Part shown: positions 1-7,214 of the stretch, one piece after another
Layout of the letters: every line of letters starts with the position of its first letter
Position numbering within the stretch: position 1 is the stretch's first letter
Assembly (NCBI GenBank): GCA_964483395.1
Contig: CAZABT010000035.1
Location: forward strand, 1-20,958
Direction of reading: 5' to 3'
DNA: 20,958 nucleotides
Source of the DNA: JAAYYM01 sp964483395
Lineage (GTDB): Bacteria; Bacillota; Clostridia; Lachnospirales; Lachnospiraceae
Notes under the pieces: model-generated
The model's input: the letters and a program-made list of their open reading frames with translations, nothing else
Databases searched by the model: none
What the model was told of the DNA's origin: nothing
Position numbers and translations under genes: made by a program

Positions 1-462
1 GCGCATATAATGCAATATCTTCTTCAGCTCACGTGTATGCTTCAGAAATTCTTCCTTAACAGAATGTATCAGCATCTCCTCCATACCTTCTGCTGCCGGA
101 CATTCCATGGCACGATGCAGCAGTGCCATATTCTGCACAGCAGCTTTTATTTCTTCAGGCTGATATATATTGCATTCCGCACCTTCATACCAATCCTTTA
201 AAATGTATGTATGGTTCATTTTATCCGTAGATAAGATTTGATTTTCCTTATTTCTGACATAGAAATCCACGCAGGTCATGCCTGCCTGCCGAATACGCAG
301 AAGCAGCCGATCCTGAAATTCAATCCTGCTCTCCCGTCCTATATATTCTCTTAATATCTTGAGCCCTTGATCTGTCTCACAAATAAGAGCGCCTCGCCCT
401 TTGTAGGTGCGAAGCACTTGTAGATCATAGCCTTCCAACACACTGATTCTCTTATCATCCAC
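1..462 (-). CDS. CotS-family spore coat protein kinase-like (partial, C-terminus outside window)
   Basis: The 154 codons visible are the N-terminal part; the gene continues past the left edge. The protein resembles the CotS/YutH group of kinase-fold spore coat proteins. The segment YDLQVLRTYKGRGALICET forms the first strands of the kinase-like N-lobe, the motif YILKDWYEGAEC follows near residue 100, and a helix with LLHRAMEC comes after it. Proteins of this family are made in the mother cell and assemble on the spore coat. I chose the GTG at 462 because a good ribosome site, AGGGGG (471-476), sits 7 bases upstream. The ATG at 489 has no properly spaced site and would lie at or before the predicted transcript start of the sigma-E-like promoter at 495-523. 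The gene follows cca with a gap of 60 bases. Family assignment is by recognition of sequence pattern; its substrate is unknown. Confidence 0.8.
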   Translation of the reverse strand, partial: MDDKRISVLEGYDLQVLRTYKGRGALICETDQGLKILREYIGRESRIEFQDRLLLRIRQAGMTCVDFYVRNKENQILSTDKMNHTYILKDWYEGAECNIYQPEEIKAAVQNMALLHRAMECPAAEGMEEMLIHSVKEEFLKHTRELKKILHYMR

Positions 463-494
463 CTTGATTCCCCCTAGGTATTGTTTCATTACCT

Positions 495-523
495 AGTGTA
501 TGAATGAAAAAAAACAAATATGT
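495..523 (-). promoter_or_regulatory. Sigma-E-type sporulation promoter for the CotS-like gene
   Basis: On the minus strand, ACATATT (523-517) is followed after exactly 14 bases by CATACACT (502-495). The Bacillus sigma-E consensus is roughly KMATATT, 14-15 bases, CATACAMT, so the -10 is a full match and the -35 misses only its first base. The -35 overlaps the cca stop codon. The expected start point is near 488, leaving a short leader with the AGGGGG ribosome site before the GTG start. Sigma-E control suits a coat protein gene. Confidence 0.65.
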
Positions 524-1872
524 TAGTTCTCTCTCTGTATTTCTGCAATCAGTTCAGGCAGTCTCGCCATCAGATAGGCGGCCGTATTATGCTCCGGAGT
601 CTCAATGACATCCTCCAAAAGCCTTTCCAACACCTGTCCAATGCCCTTTCCCGGCTTCATCCCTGCATGGATAACCTCTTTACCGGTCACCGCCAGATTT
701 TTGATTGAAACACAATCCTTCGCCTCTGTAATTTCCTCATATATCCTTTGAAGTTCATCAATGTACTGCAGCTTCTCTTCTCTCTGATAATCACTTTGCG
801 CCATGATATCGGCCCGCTTTACCGCAAAGAGCATCGGAAAGATATCCTCTCCCGTCTTATTGATTGCTTTTCTGACCGCACTCGGTTTCAAGACCGGATT
901 AAAGTCGTGATATTTTACGATACTGCATACAATTCGGATTGTTTCATTGTCAAATTTCAAACGGCGCAGTATTTCCCTTGTCTGATTACTTCCAACGTCA
1001 CAATGTCCGTGAAAATGATGGATATGCTGCTCGTCCTCTGTCCTGCATACCGGTTTTCCGACATCGTGAAGCAGCATACTCAGCCGAAGATTTCTGTCCG
1101 GTGCTATGGCACAAACAGAACGAAGCGTATGCTCTCCGACCGTACTGTCATGGTGCGGATTGTTCTGAACCGTCTGCATCATAACATCAAATTCCGGCAG
1201 AAATACCTTGGTAACTCCCAGCTCATAGGCCTCCCGCAGCAGTTCCGGATGCGGAGACACCAACAACTTGACAAGCTCGGTTCGGATTCTCTCTGCACTG
1301 ATCTTTTCCAGTGTCGGGGCCAGCTCACCAATCGCTGCTTTGGTGTCAGTCGCAATCTCATAACCCAGCTGTGCAGAAAAACGCAGTGCCCGCAGAATGC
1401 GAAGCGCATCCTCTCCGAAACGTTCTTTTGGATTGCCCACAGCCCTGATGCACCCTTTTTCCAAATCTGATATACCATCAAAGACATCTACCAAGCCTTT
1501 GCTGTCGTTGTATGCCATCGCATTGATTGTAAAATCACGGCGTCTGAGATCTTCTGTCAGACTACGGGTAAAAGTGACATCCATCGGATGACGGCTGTCC
1601 TCATAGGCTCCGTCAATGCGATAGGTCGTAACCTCATAGCCCTCTTTTCCTATCATAATCGTAACGGTTCCATGCTGAATACCGGTATCAATCGTTCGAC
1701 GAAAAAGCTGCTTGACCTCTTCGGGAAGTGCAGACGTTGTGATATCCCAATCCTCCGGTGTGCGATGAAGCAAAGAATCCCTCACGCAGCCGCCTACAGC
1801 AAATGCTTCAAAACCAGCAGCTTCCAGCGTTTGGATTATGGTTTTTACAGGTTGCGGTAAGGTGATATGCAT
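523..1872 (-). CDS. cca: CCA-adding tRNA nucleotidyltransferase
   Basis: This 449-residue enzyme adds or repairs the 3' CCA end of tRNAs using CTP and ATP. The class II nucleotidyltransferase head is clear: VGGCVRD (about 26-32), the metal-binding DWD pair (41-43), RRDFTINAMA (about 111-120) and EDALRILRALRFS (about 154-166), which belong to the template and neck motifs. An HD domain follows, with LLHDVGK (H269, D270) and a histidine-rich HIHHFHGH segment. Length is normal for a class II enzyme with an HD domain. I chose the ATG at 1872 because GGAGAG lies 8 bases upstream; a start at 1896 is possible in frame but would place that ribosome site inside the gene. It lies 61 bases downstream of proS, so both tRNA-maturation functions are adjacent and probably cotranscribed. 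Confidence 0.95.
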   Translation of the reverse strand: MHITLPQPVKTIIQTLEAAGFEAFAVGGCVRDSLLHRTPEDWDITTSALPEEVKQLFRRTIDTGIQHGTVTIMIGKEGYEVTTYRIDGAYEDSRHPMDVTFTRSLTEDLRRRDFTINAMAYNDSKGLVDVFDGISDLEKGCIRAVGNPKERFGEDALRILRALRFSAQLGYEIATDTKAAIGELAPTLEKISAERIRTELVKLLVSPHPELLREAYELGVTKVFLPEFDVMMQTVQNNPHHDSTVGEHTLRSVCAIAPDRNLRLSMLLHDVGKPVCRTEDEQHIHHFHGHCDVGSNQTREILRRLKFDNETIRIVCSIVKYHDFNPVLKPSAVRKAINKTGEDIFPMLFAVKRADIMAQSDYQREEKLQYIDELQRIYEEITEAKDCVSIKNLAVTGKEVIHAGMKPGKGIGQVLERLLEDVIETPEHNTAAYLMARLPELIAEIQREN

Positions 1873-1933
1873 GTGGGATTCTCTCCAAAATATCATTGCT
1901 ATTCATTAGATACTAGTTACAAAATAAATCCTG

Positions 1934-3364
1934 TTAATAAGCTTTGCCCCAATAAACAAGCGTTTTGGCAGGGCGGCCGCAGCAGACACAGGTATCGGAC
2001 AAATGCTCCTGCTCAAAAGGCATACAGCGTGAGGTTGCTCCGTATTTCTCCTTAATTGCTTCCTCGCAGGCTACATCTCCGCACCACATTGCTTTCACAA
2101 ATCCTGGTTTTTCAGCCAGTGTTTTTTCAAAATCCTCTGCTGTAGAAGCACTGTAGGTATGCTTTACCAGATGCTCCTTTGCTCTTGTCAGCATGTCTGC
2201 CTGTATCGTATCCAATATTTTCTGTGCCTGTACCTCCAATTCATCCAGTGATACAACTATCTTTTCTCTCGTATCACGACGTACGATAACACATTGATTT
2301 GCTTCTATATCCTTAGGCCCGATCTCTACACGGATGGGGATACCTCTCATCTCCTGCTCTGAGAACTTCCAGCCCGGACTCTTATCACTGTCATCTACCT
2401 TCACTCGGAAGGCCCCCAGCTTCTCCTTGAGCTCTGCTGCCTTCTCAAGTACGCCTTCCTTCTTCTGCTGGATCGGAATGATCATGATCTGTGTCGGAGC
2501 AACACGCGGAGGCAGTACCAATCCACTGTTATCACCATGCACCATAATGATGGCACCTATGATTCTCGTGGACATTCCCCAAGAGGTCTGATGCACATAT
2601 TTCAATTGATTGTCCTTATCTGCATATTGAATTTCAAAGGCTTTTGCAAAACCGTTTCCGAAATTATGACTCGTACCGGACTGCAGCGCCTTGCCGTCAT
2701 GCATCAATGCTTCTATTGTATAGGTTGCTTCCGCTCCTGCAAATTTCTCCTTATCGGTCTTTCTTCCCTTTACCACAGGAATTGATAATACCTTTTCACA
2801 AAAATCTGCATACACGTTCAGCATCTGCTCAGTTCTTGCCTCAGCCTCCTCTGCGGTTGCATGCGCTGTATGTCCTTCCTGCCACAGAAACTCTCTGGAA
2901 CGCAGAAAGGGTCTGGTCGTCTTTTCCCAGCGAACAACACTGCACCACTGATTATACAGCTTCGGCAGATCTCTGTAAGACTGAATGTCATTTGCATAAA
3001 AATCACAAAACAGCGTCTCAGAGGTCGGTCTGACACACATCCTCTCCTGCAGCGGTTCCAGTCCACCATGTGTAACCCACGCCACCTCCGGAGCAAATCC
3101 TTCTACATGATCCTTCTCCTTTTGCAGAAGACTTTCGGGTATGAACATCGGCATATATACATTTTCAACGCCTGTTTTTTTGAACATGTCATCAAGCTGT
3201 CTCTGAATCAGTTCCCATATTGCGTAGCCCGCAGGTTTGATGACCATACAGCCCTTCACATTAGAGTAATCAATCAGCTCTGCTTTCTTTACTACATCTG
3301 TATACCATTGCGCAAAATCCTCCTCCATGGACGTAATTGCTTCAACTAATTTCTTATCGGTCAT
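1934..3364 (-). CDS. proS: Prolyl-tRNA synthetase, short eukaryote/archaeal-like type
   Basis: The 476-residue class II synthetase charges tRNA-Pro in the cytoplasm. The length and the lack of the bacterial editing insertion identify the eukaryote-like form common in Clostridia. The region RPTSETLFCDFYA near residue 113 and VVRWEKTTRPFLRSREFLWQEGHTAH form the proline and ATP pocket, including class II motif 2. The C-terminus carries the zinc-type tail with CVCCGRP and ends in WGKAY, as in this subgroup. The start is supported by AAGGAGA 6 bases upstream of ATG 3364. A consensus sigma-A promoter lies directly upstream (3404-3432). The leader is only about 33 bases, too short for a T-box, so tRNA-sensing attenuation is not expected. 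Confidence 0.96.
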   Translation of the reverse strand: MTDKKLVEAITSMEEDFAQWYTDVVKKAELIDYSNVKGCMVIKPAGYAIWELIQRQLDDMFKKTGVENVYMPMFIPESLLQKEKDHVEGFAPEVAWVTHGGLEPLQERMCVRPTSETLFCDFYANDIQSYRDLPKLYNQWCSVVRWEKTTRPFLRSREFLWQEGHTAHATAEEAEARTEQMLNVYADFCEKVLSIPVVKGRKTDKEKFAGAEATYTIEALMHDGKALQSGTSHNFGNGFAKAFEIQYADKDNQLKYVHQTSWGMSTRIIGAIIMVHGDNSGLVLPPRVAPTQIMIIPIQQKKEGVLEKAAELKEKLGAFRVKVDDSDKSPGWKFSEQEMRGIPIRVEIGPKDIEANQCVIVRRDTREKIVVSLDELEVQAQKILDTIQADMLTRAKEHLVKHTYSASTAEDFEKTLAEKPGFVKAMWCGDVACEEAIKEKYGATSRCMPFEQEHLSDTCVCCGRPAKTLVYWGKAY

Positions 3365-3403
3365 TTCTTCTCTCCTTCGTATCTGTCAAGTGGACATATC
3401 CCG

Positions 3404-3432
3404 ATTTTATTGCAAACCATACTGTTTGTCAA
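3404..3432 (-). promoter_or_regulatory. Sigma-A promoter of proS
   Basis: On the minus strand, TTGACA (3432-3427) is separated by exactly 17 bases from TAAAAT (3409-3404). The -35 is a full match and the -10 is five of six. The -35 overlaps the stop codon of the upstream ytvI-like gene. The predicted start near 3397 gives a leader of about 33 bases before the proS ATG. Confidence 0.8.
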
Positions 3433-4490
3433 CCTTCATCACTATACGACTGTGAGGTATTTTCCGTATGTTCCTCTTTCATATAATGGCAGCTCAGTTC
3501 ATATATGATCAGCAGAGAAACCGGTCCCATGACAATACCGGAGATCCCATACAGCTTGATGCCTACATAGATTGCAAGCATGATCACAATAGGATAGATT
3601 CCCAGTTTCTTTCCGATCAGCCTTGGTTCCAGCAGCTCCCGGCTCAGTGAACAGGCAATAAACAGGATGCACAAAATCAATGCATTTGTGTACCTCTGAT
3701 TCAGCAGTTCGATTAATGTCCACGGAATCAATACAAGCCCTGTTCCGATAAATGGGAGCGCGTCTAACAGTCCAATGATGATACCGGCCACAATGGCATA
3801 AGGATTTCCCATAACCCAAAATGCAAGAATACACAAGATACCGGTTATGAGCATAATAATCAATTGTGATTTCAAGAAAGTCCAGATTGCAGAGGCTACC
3901 TTCTGAATGATTTCACACAACAGAAGAAAGCCCTTATAATGTCTGCACTGATCCATGATCTTCTCCAGATCCTTAGAAAGCAGTACGACGGATATGACCG
4001 CAATCATCACTGCACCAACAAATTCTGCCACTCCCTTTACATAGAAAAAGGAATCATTCATCAGATTCGGAATGATATTAACCTGCATATTGTCTACCAT
4101 GACATTGATATTATCCAGAACCAGCGTTTCTATATTGACAGCATCTATTCCAAAGGTCTGCTCCATCGCCTGACAAGAATGTCTCACCAGTCTGCACAGT
4201 TCACTCTCATAGATTCCTATCCTCGGTAATATCCTCTTGCACTGTCCCAAAAGTCCGTCACAGACCGCCCATACAAGCGTCAATAGGAGTCCACCGGCAA
4301 CAGTCATAATCACTGTTGCCGCAATCCCTTTATGAATTCTGAGTTTCCGATGCATCCAGACAACACATGGATTGATAATCATCACTATAATTCCCGCAAA
4401 TAAAAAAGGAATGAAGAGAGGTACCAAATACTTCATTCCCAGATATACACCTGCGACAATTCCAATCGAAATTAAATATTTTCTTTGCAT
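3429..4490 (-). CDS. ytvI: YtvI-type sporulation membrane protein (AI-2E transporter/PerM superfamily)
   Basis: The 353-residue protein is an integral membrane protein of the PerM/AI-2E family. N-terminal membrane helices begin at about residue 5 (ISIGIVAGVYLGMKYLVPLF), with another pair near 28-60. A soluble segment of about 80 residues follows, and the C-terminal half is strongly hydrophobic, with GIIIGLLDALPFIGTGLVLIPW typical of the family core. YtvI homologues are needed for sporulation in Bacillus and are found in Clostridia; the transported substrate is unknown. The reading frame stays open upstream to 4685, but that part overlaps the rluA-type gene in another frame. AAGGTGG 5 bases before the ATG at 4490 fixes the start. 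It lies 40 bases after the rluA-type gene and 64 bases before proS. Confidence 0.85.
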   Translation of the reverse strand: MQRKYLISIGIVAGVYLGMKYLVPLFIPFLFAGIIVMIINPCVVWMHRKLRIHKGIAATVIMTVAGGLLLTLVWAVCDGLLGQCKRILPRIGIYESELCRLVRHSCQAMEQTFGIDAVNIETLVLDNINVMVDNMQVNIIPNLMNDSFFYVKGVAEFVGAVMIAVISVVLLSKDLEKIMDQCRHYKGFLLLCEIIQKVASAIWTFLKSQLIIMLITGILCILAFWVMGNPYAIVAGIIIGLLDALPFIGTGLVLIPWTLIELLNQRYTNALILCILFIACSLSRELLEPRLIGKKLGIYPIVIMLAIYVGIKLYGISGIVMGPVSLLIIYELSCHYMKEEHTENTSQSYSDEG

Positions 4491-4506
4491 GCCTACCACC
4501 TTGAGG

Positions 4507-4536
4507 ATAGTATCTGCAAAATTGCTTCTTTTATAC
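4507..4536 (-). promoter_or_regulatory. Possible sigma-E-type promoter for the ytvI-like gene
   Basis: On the minus strand, GTATAAA (4536-4530) is followed after 15 bases by GATACTAT (4514-4507). This fits the looser sigma-E pattern GnATAnn, 14-15 bases, cATACAnT, with mismatches at the first and fifth -10 positions. Its place just ahead of a sporulation membrane gene makes it plausible, but the match is weaker than the one at 495-523. Confidence 0.3.
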
Positions 4537-5199
4537 GCCCATTTCTCCAAAGACCGTTGCTGTCGGTTTGATTTTAAACTCCAGCTCCTGCTGTGTTCCC
4601 GGATGCCGAAAACATAATCTGTAAGCACAAAGCGCAATGCCGCCGGAGCCTTCCTTTGCGCCCTGATAACCGTATTTGTAATCATTCAGCAAGGGCAGTC
4701 CCTGATGTGCAAACTGCGCTCTGATCTGGTGATGCCGGCCTGTGATCAGTTCAATCTGCAGCAGATGTCTGCATGCTGTCTCATCCTTCCGTATACATTC
4801 ATATTGCAGCTCAGACTTTTTCGCTCCCGGCGTATTCTCGGAGACCACCTTTGACAGATTCGCCTTGCCGTCCTTCAGCAAATAGTCGGTTAACTGCGCT
4901 GACAACTGCTTCAATTCCCCGCAGACCACGGCATAATAGTATTTTTTCATTACATGGTCTGTTACCTGACGGCTTAAACCGGCTGCAGCCTCAGGAGTCT
5001 TGGCAAATACGAGAATCCCCTCCACGCCCTGATCCAGGCGATGAATCAAGCCGACATATGGCTCTTTTCCCGCTGCCTTATACAAATAATTCTTCAATTC
5101 GCTGACCATGTCCTTTTCACCGATCCTGCGCGTCTGTGTTGCAATTGCTGACGGCTTACAGCATACGATCAAAGCATCGTCTTCATACAGAATATTCAT
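4531..5199 (-). CDS. RluA-family pseudouridine synthase
   Basis: The 222-residue enzyme converts uridine to pseudouridine in rRNA or tRNA. It starts with the family opening ILYEDDALIVCCKP and carries the catalytic block HRLD (53-56), with D56 the expected nucleophile, followed by QGVEGILVFAK. The later motif TGRHHQIRAQFAHQGLPLLNDYKYG (about 153-177) is the second conserved RluA block. There is no N-terminal S4 RNA-binding domain, so this is the short, stand-alone type, and the target base cannot be told from sequence. The ribosome site is unremarkable (GGGGTTAAGG just before ATG 5199). It lies 39 bases after the response regulator gene, so it is probably cotranscribed with the two-component pair. 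Confidence 0.92.
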   Translation of the reverse strand: MNILYEDDALIVCCKPSAIATQTRRIGEKDMVSELKNYLYKAAGKEPYVGLIHRLDQGVEGILVFAKTPEAAAGLSRQVTDHVMKKYYYAVVCGELKQLSAQLTDYLLKDGKANLSKVVSENTPGAKKSELQYECIRKDETACRHLLQIELITGRHHQIRAQFAHQGLPLLNDYKYGYQGAKEGSGGIALCAYRLCFRHPGTQQELEFKIKPTATVFGEMGV

Positions 5200-5238
5200 T
5201 CCTTAACCCCATCAGAGCATTGAAAATGCTTTCCTCGA

Positions 5239-5928
5239 TTAAATCTTAAAGCGGTAGCCTACACCCCAAATGGTTTCAATGTACTGCGGCTTGGTCGTGT
5301 CAAACTCTATCTTTTCTCTGATCTTCTTAATGTGTACGGTAACCGTAGCGATATCTCCGATGGAATCCATGTCCCAAATTTCCCGGAACAATTCTTCCTT
5401 AGTATATACGTGATTCGGATTCTGTGCCAAAAAAGTCAGCAAATCAAATTCCTTGGTGGTAAAATTCTTTTCTTCCCCATCTACATAGACTCTCCTGGCC
5501 GTCTTATCAATGCGAAGTCCTCTGATCTCTATGATCTCGTTAGAATTTGCATTGCTTCCAATCAGACGCTCATATCGTGCAAGATGCGCCTTCACACGGG
5601 CTACCAGTTCACTTGGGCTAAAGGGCTTCGTAATATAATCATCGGCACCAAGTCCCAAGCCTCTGATTTTATCAATATCATCCTTTTTGGCAGATACCAT
5701 GATAATCGGTATGTTTTTAGCAATGCGGATCTGTTTGCATATTTCAAATCCATCCACATTGGGCAGCATCAAATCCAGAATAAAGAGATCAAAATCTTCT
5801 GCAAGTGCTCTTGCAAGACCCGTATCCCCCGAATTTTCAATTTCTACCTCAAACCCTGATAATTCTAAATAATCCTTTTCCAACTCCGCAATGGATTCTT
5901 CATCTTCTACAATTAGAATTCTATTCAT
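5239..5928 (-). CDS. OmpR/PhoB-type response regulator
   Basis: The 229-residue regulator has a receiver domain (1-118) followed by a winged-helix DNA-binding domain (about 130-229). The acidic pair E8-D9, phosphoacceptor D52 in FILDLMLPNVDG, S79 and K101 in ITKPFSP are all present, so phosphotransfer should work. The output domain shows FTTKEFDLLTFLAQNPNHVYTKEEL and ends with ETIWGVGYRFKI, as is usual for the PhoB family. AGGAGG lies 9 bases before ATG 5928, inside the 3' end of the kinase gene, and the two genes overlap by 8 bases, so translation is probably coupled. It should be phosphorylated by the kinase encoded just upstream. The three direct repeats at 7100-7130 are candidate autoregulatory sites. 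The signal and target genes are unknown. Confidence 0.95.
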   Translation of the reverse strand: MNRILIVEDEESIAELEKDYLELSGFEVEIENSGDTGLARALAEDFDLFILDLMLPNVDGFEICKQIRIAKNIPIIMVSAKKDDIDKIRGLGLGADDYITKPFSPSELVARVKAHLARYERLIGSNANSNEIIEIRGLRIDKTARRVYVDGEEKNFTTKEFDLLTFLAQNPNHVYTKEELFREIWDMDSIGDIATVTVHIKKIREKIEFDTTKPQYIETIWGVGYRFKI

Positions 5929-7057
5929 TCTCAGTTGCCTCCTGGTATTTTCTTAAGCAAAAATGTATCGTCGTTCCAATGCCTTCCTTACTGGTAGCCC
6001 ATATATAACCACCATGGTCTTCAATTACCTTCTTGACTATAGATAAACCTATTCCGCTGCCACCCTGTGCTGAATTTCTGGAAGCATCGGTTCGGTAAAA
6101 TCTCTCGAATATATTAGGCAGATCTTTGGGGGCAATTCCCTTTCCGTTATCCTCTATCTCAACCTGTATTGCATCTCCGATATCATTGATTGTAATGTTG
6201 ATCTCACCCTTTGGCTTATCAATATATTTAATCGAATTGCCTATAATATTGTTAATCACTCTGCGCAGCTGCTCCGGATCTGCAATGATGCGGATGTCCC
6301 GATCAAGATAATTGGAATAATGAAACTCAATATCTTTTTCTTCCAATTCGAGTCCGACCTCTTCCACACAGTCACGAAAATAATCATTTACATTGATACG
6401 ATGGAAGTTATAAGGAATTCGGTTGGTGTCAATGCGAGAGTACAATGTCAGCTCATTGATCAGACGATCCATTTCGTTGGCCTTATTGTAAATGGTCTTA
6501 ATATACTTCTCCATCTTTTCCGGTGTATCTGCCACACCATCCATGATTCCTTCAACGTATCCTTTGATTGCGGTGATCGGAGTCTTTAAGTCATGCGATA
6601 TATTGCTGACCAGCTCCCTGTTCTCGGTGTCATACTGAACCTTGGACTCCATCGATTCCTTCAGCCGCTTGCGCATTTCCTCAAAATCCTGACACAGATG
6701 ACCGATCTCATCCTGGCTCTCCGCCTCAATAGAATAATCCAAATTACCCTCCGATATTTTCTGCATGGCTGTATTCAGCTTATGCAGCGGCATCACAATG
6801 CTCCTGTATATCCATGAAGTCATAACAATACTGGTCAGGATCAAAATCAGCGTAATTGCAAGAATCATATCTATGATAAAAGAGTTCGGCAGCAAGCTGT
6901 TGAGACGTGCAATATACTCTTCCCGCTCTATTCCGACCGTCTGCTCAATATTGCGTAACTGTACAAACCCCATTATATAAAGTGCTGCTGAAGCAAGAAT
7001 CATGGGGATTACAACAATCGTACATGCAGTTATGGTAAGCTTTGTCCTTAGTTTCAT
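5921..7057 (-). CDS. Membrane sensor histidine kinase
   Basis: The 378-residue kinase has one membrane helix at about 7-30, a very short extracytoplasmic loop (about 31-60) and a second helix at about 61-85. A HAMP linker (about 86-138), a HisKA domain with H155 in SNISHDLKTPITAIKGY, and a HATPase domain follow. The HATPase shows the N box INNIIGNSIKYID (268-280), EDNGKGI (302-308) and GGSGIGLSI (332-340). A 30-residue sensor loop suggests that it senses something in or near the membrane, or works with an accessory protein. The gene overlaps its response regulator by 8 bases. No recognisable ribosome site precedes ATG 7057, and an extended -10 box ends only 8 bases upstream, which raises the possibility of a leaderless transcript. 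The start is supported by the usual family opening MKLRTKLTI. Confidence 0.95.
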   Translation of the reverse strand: MKLRTKLTITACTIVVIPMILASAALYIMGFVQLRNIEQTVGIEREEYIARLNSLLPNSFIIDMILAITLILILTSIVMTSWIYRSIVMPLHKLNTAMQKISEGNLDYSIEAESQDEIGHLCQDFEEMRKRLKESMESKVQYDTENRELVSNISHDLKTPITAIKGYVEGIMDGVADTPEKMEKYIKTIYNKANEMDRLINELTLYSRIDTNRIPYNFHRINVNDYFRDCVEEVGLELEEKDIEFHYSNYLDRDIRIIADPEQLRRVINNIIGNSIKYIDKPKGEINITINDIGDAIQVEIEDNGKGIAPKDLPNIFERFYRTDASRNSAQGGSGIGLSIVKKVIEDHGGYIWATSKEGIGTTIHFCLRKYQEATENE

Positions 7058-7065
7058 ATTAGATG

Positions 7066-7098
7066 ATTATACCATACCAAATCAAGAAATGAATTATA
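7066..7098 (-). promoter_or_regulatory. Two TATAAT -10 boxes upstream of the kinase gene
   Basis: On the minus strand there are two perfect -10 hexamers. The proximal one (7071-7066) is preceded by TGG and so is an extended -10; it would start transcription about 2-3 bases before the kinase ATG. The distal one (7098-7093) has no good -35, but the direct repeats at 7100-7130 fall exactly where the -35 would be, as expected for an activator-dependent promoter. Which one is used cannot be decided from sequence. Confidence 0.5.
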
Positions 7099-7099
7099 T

Positions 7100-7130
7100 T
7101 TACTCTAAATTATTCTTAAATTAATCTAAA
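7100..7130. promoter_or_regulatory. Three direct repeats, candidate response-regulator binding site
   Basis: Read on the plus strand, TTACTCTAAA (7100), TTATTCTTAAA (7110) and TTAATCTAAA (7121) repeat the pattern TTA-n-TCT-AAA with spacings of 10 and 11 bases, one helical turn. Tandem sites at this spacing are typical of OmpR/PhoB-family regulators. They sit between the divergent kinase and perR genes, next to the distal -10 box of the kinase gene. Confidence 0.45.
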
Positions 7131-7144
7131 ATCAGCGAGTTTAA

Positions 7145-7173
7145 TTGACAAAACAGGGTTTTTGTTTTATACT
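7145..7173 (+). promoter_or_regulatory. Sigma-A promoter of perR
   Basis: TTGACA (7145-7150) and TATACT (7168-7173) are separated by exactly 17 bases. The -35 is perfect and the -10 is five of six. The predicted start point, near 7180, lies inside the palindrome at 7179-7195. Confidence 0.85.
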
Positions 7174-7178
7174 TAATA

Positions 7179-7195
7179 TCAGTAATCATTATTGA
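7179..7195. promoter_or_regulatory. Palindromic operator at the perR start point (PerR/Fur-box-like)
   Basis: TCAGTAAT and ATTATTGA flank a central C (7187); seven of eight positions are symmetric, and partial symmetry continues outside. The 7-1-7 core resembles the Bacillus PerR box TTATAATnATTATAA, with about nine of 14 positions agreeing, best at the centre (TAATnATTAT). Placed over the start point, it should repress when bound, so perR is probably autoregulated. Confidence 0.55.
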
Positions 7196-7214
7196 TTTCA
7201 AGGAGGTGACAAAT

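Noticed and set aside
748..1470. Long plus-strand open frame opposite cca
   Set aside because: It is antisense to a fully recognisable enzyme gene, has no ribosome site and its translation has no protein-like pattern.
2861..3349. Plus-strand open frame of 162 codons opposite proS
   Set aside because: It is a shadow of proS with no ribosome site and no family character.
3365..3428. T-box riboswitch in front of proS
   Set aside because: The leader between the predicted start point and the ATG is only about 33 bases, and no T-box sequence or terminator is present.
4491..4685. N-terminal extension of the ytvI-like gene to 4685
   Set aside because: This part overlaps the rluA-type gene in another frame, and a good ribosome site supports the start at 4490.
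5216..5230. Terminator between the response regulator and the rluA-type gene
   Set aside because: There is a perfect 6-bp stem (AGCATT/AATGCT, 3-base loop) but no T-run follows, so read-through is expected.
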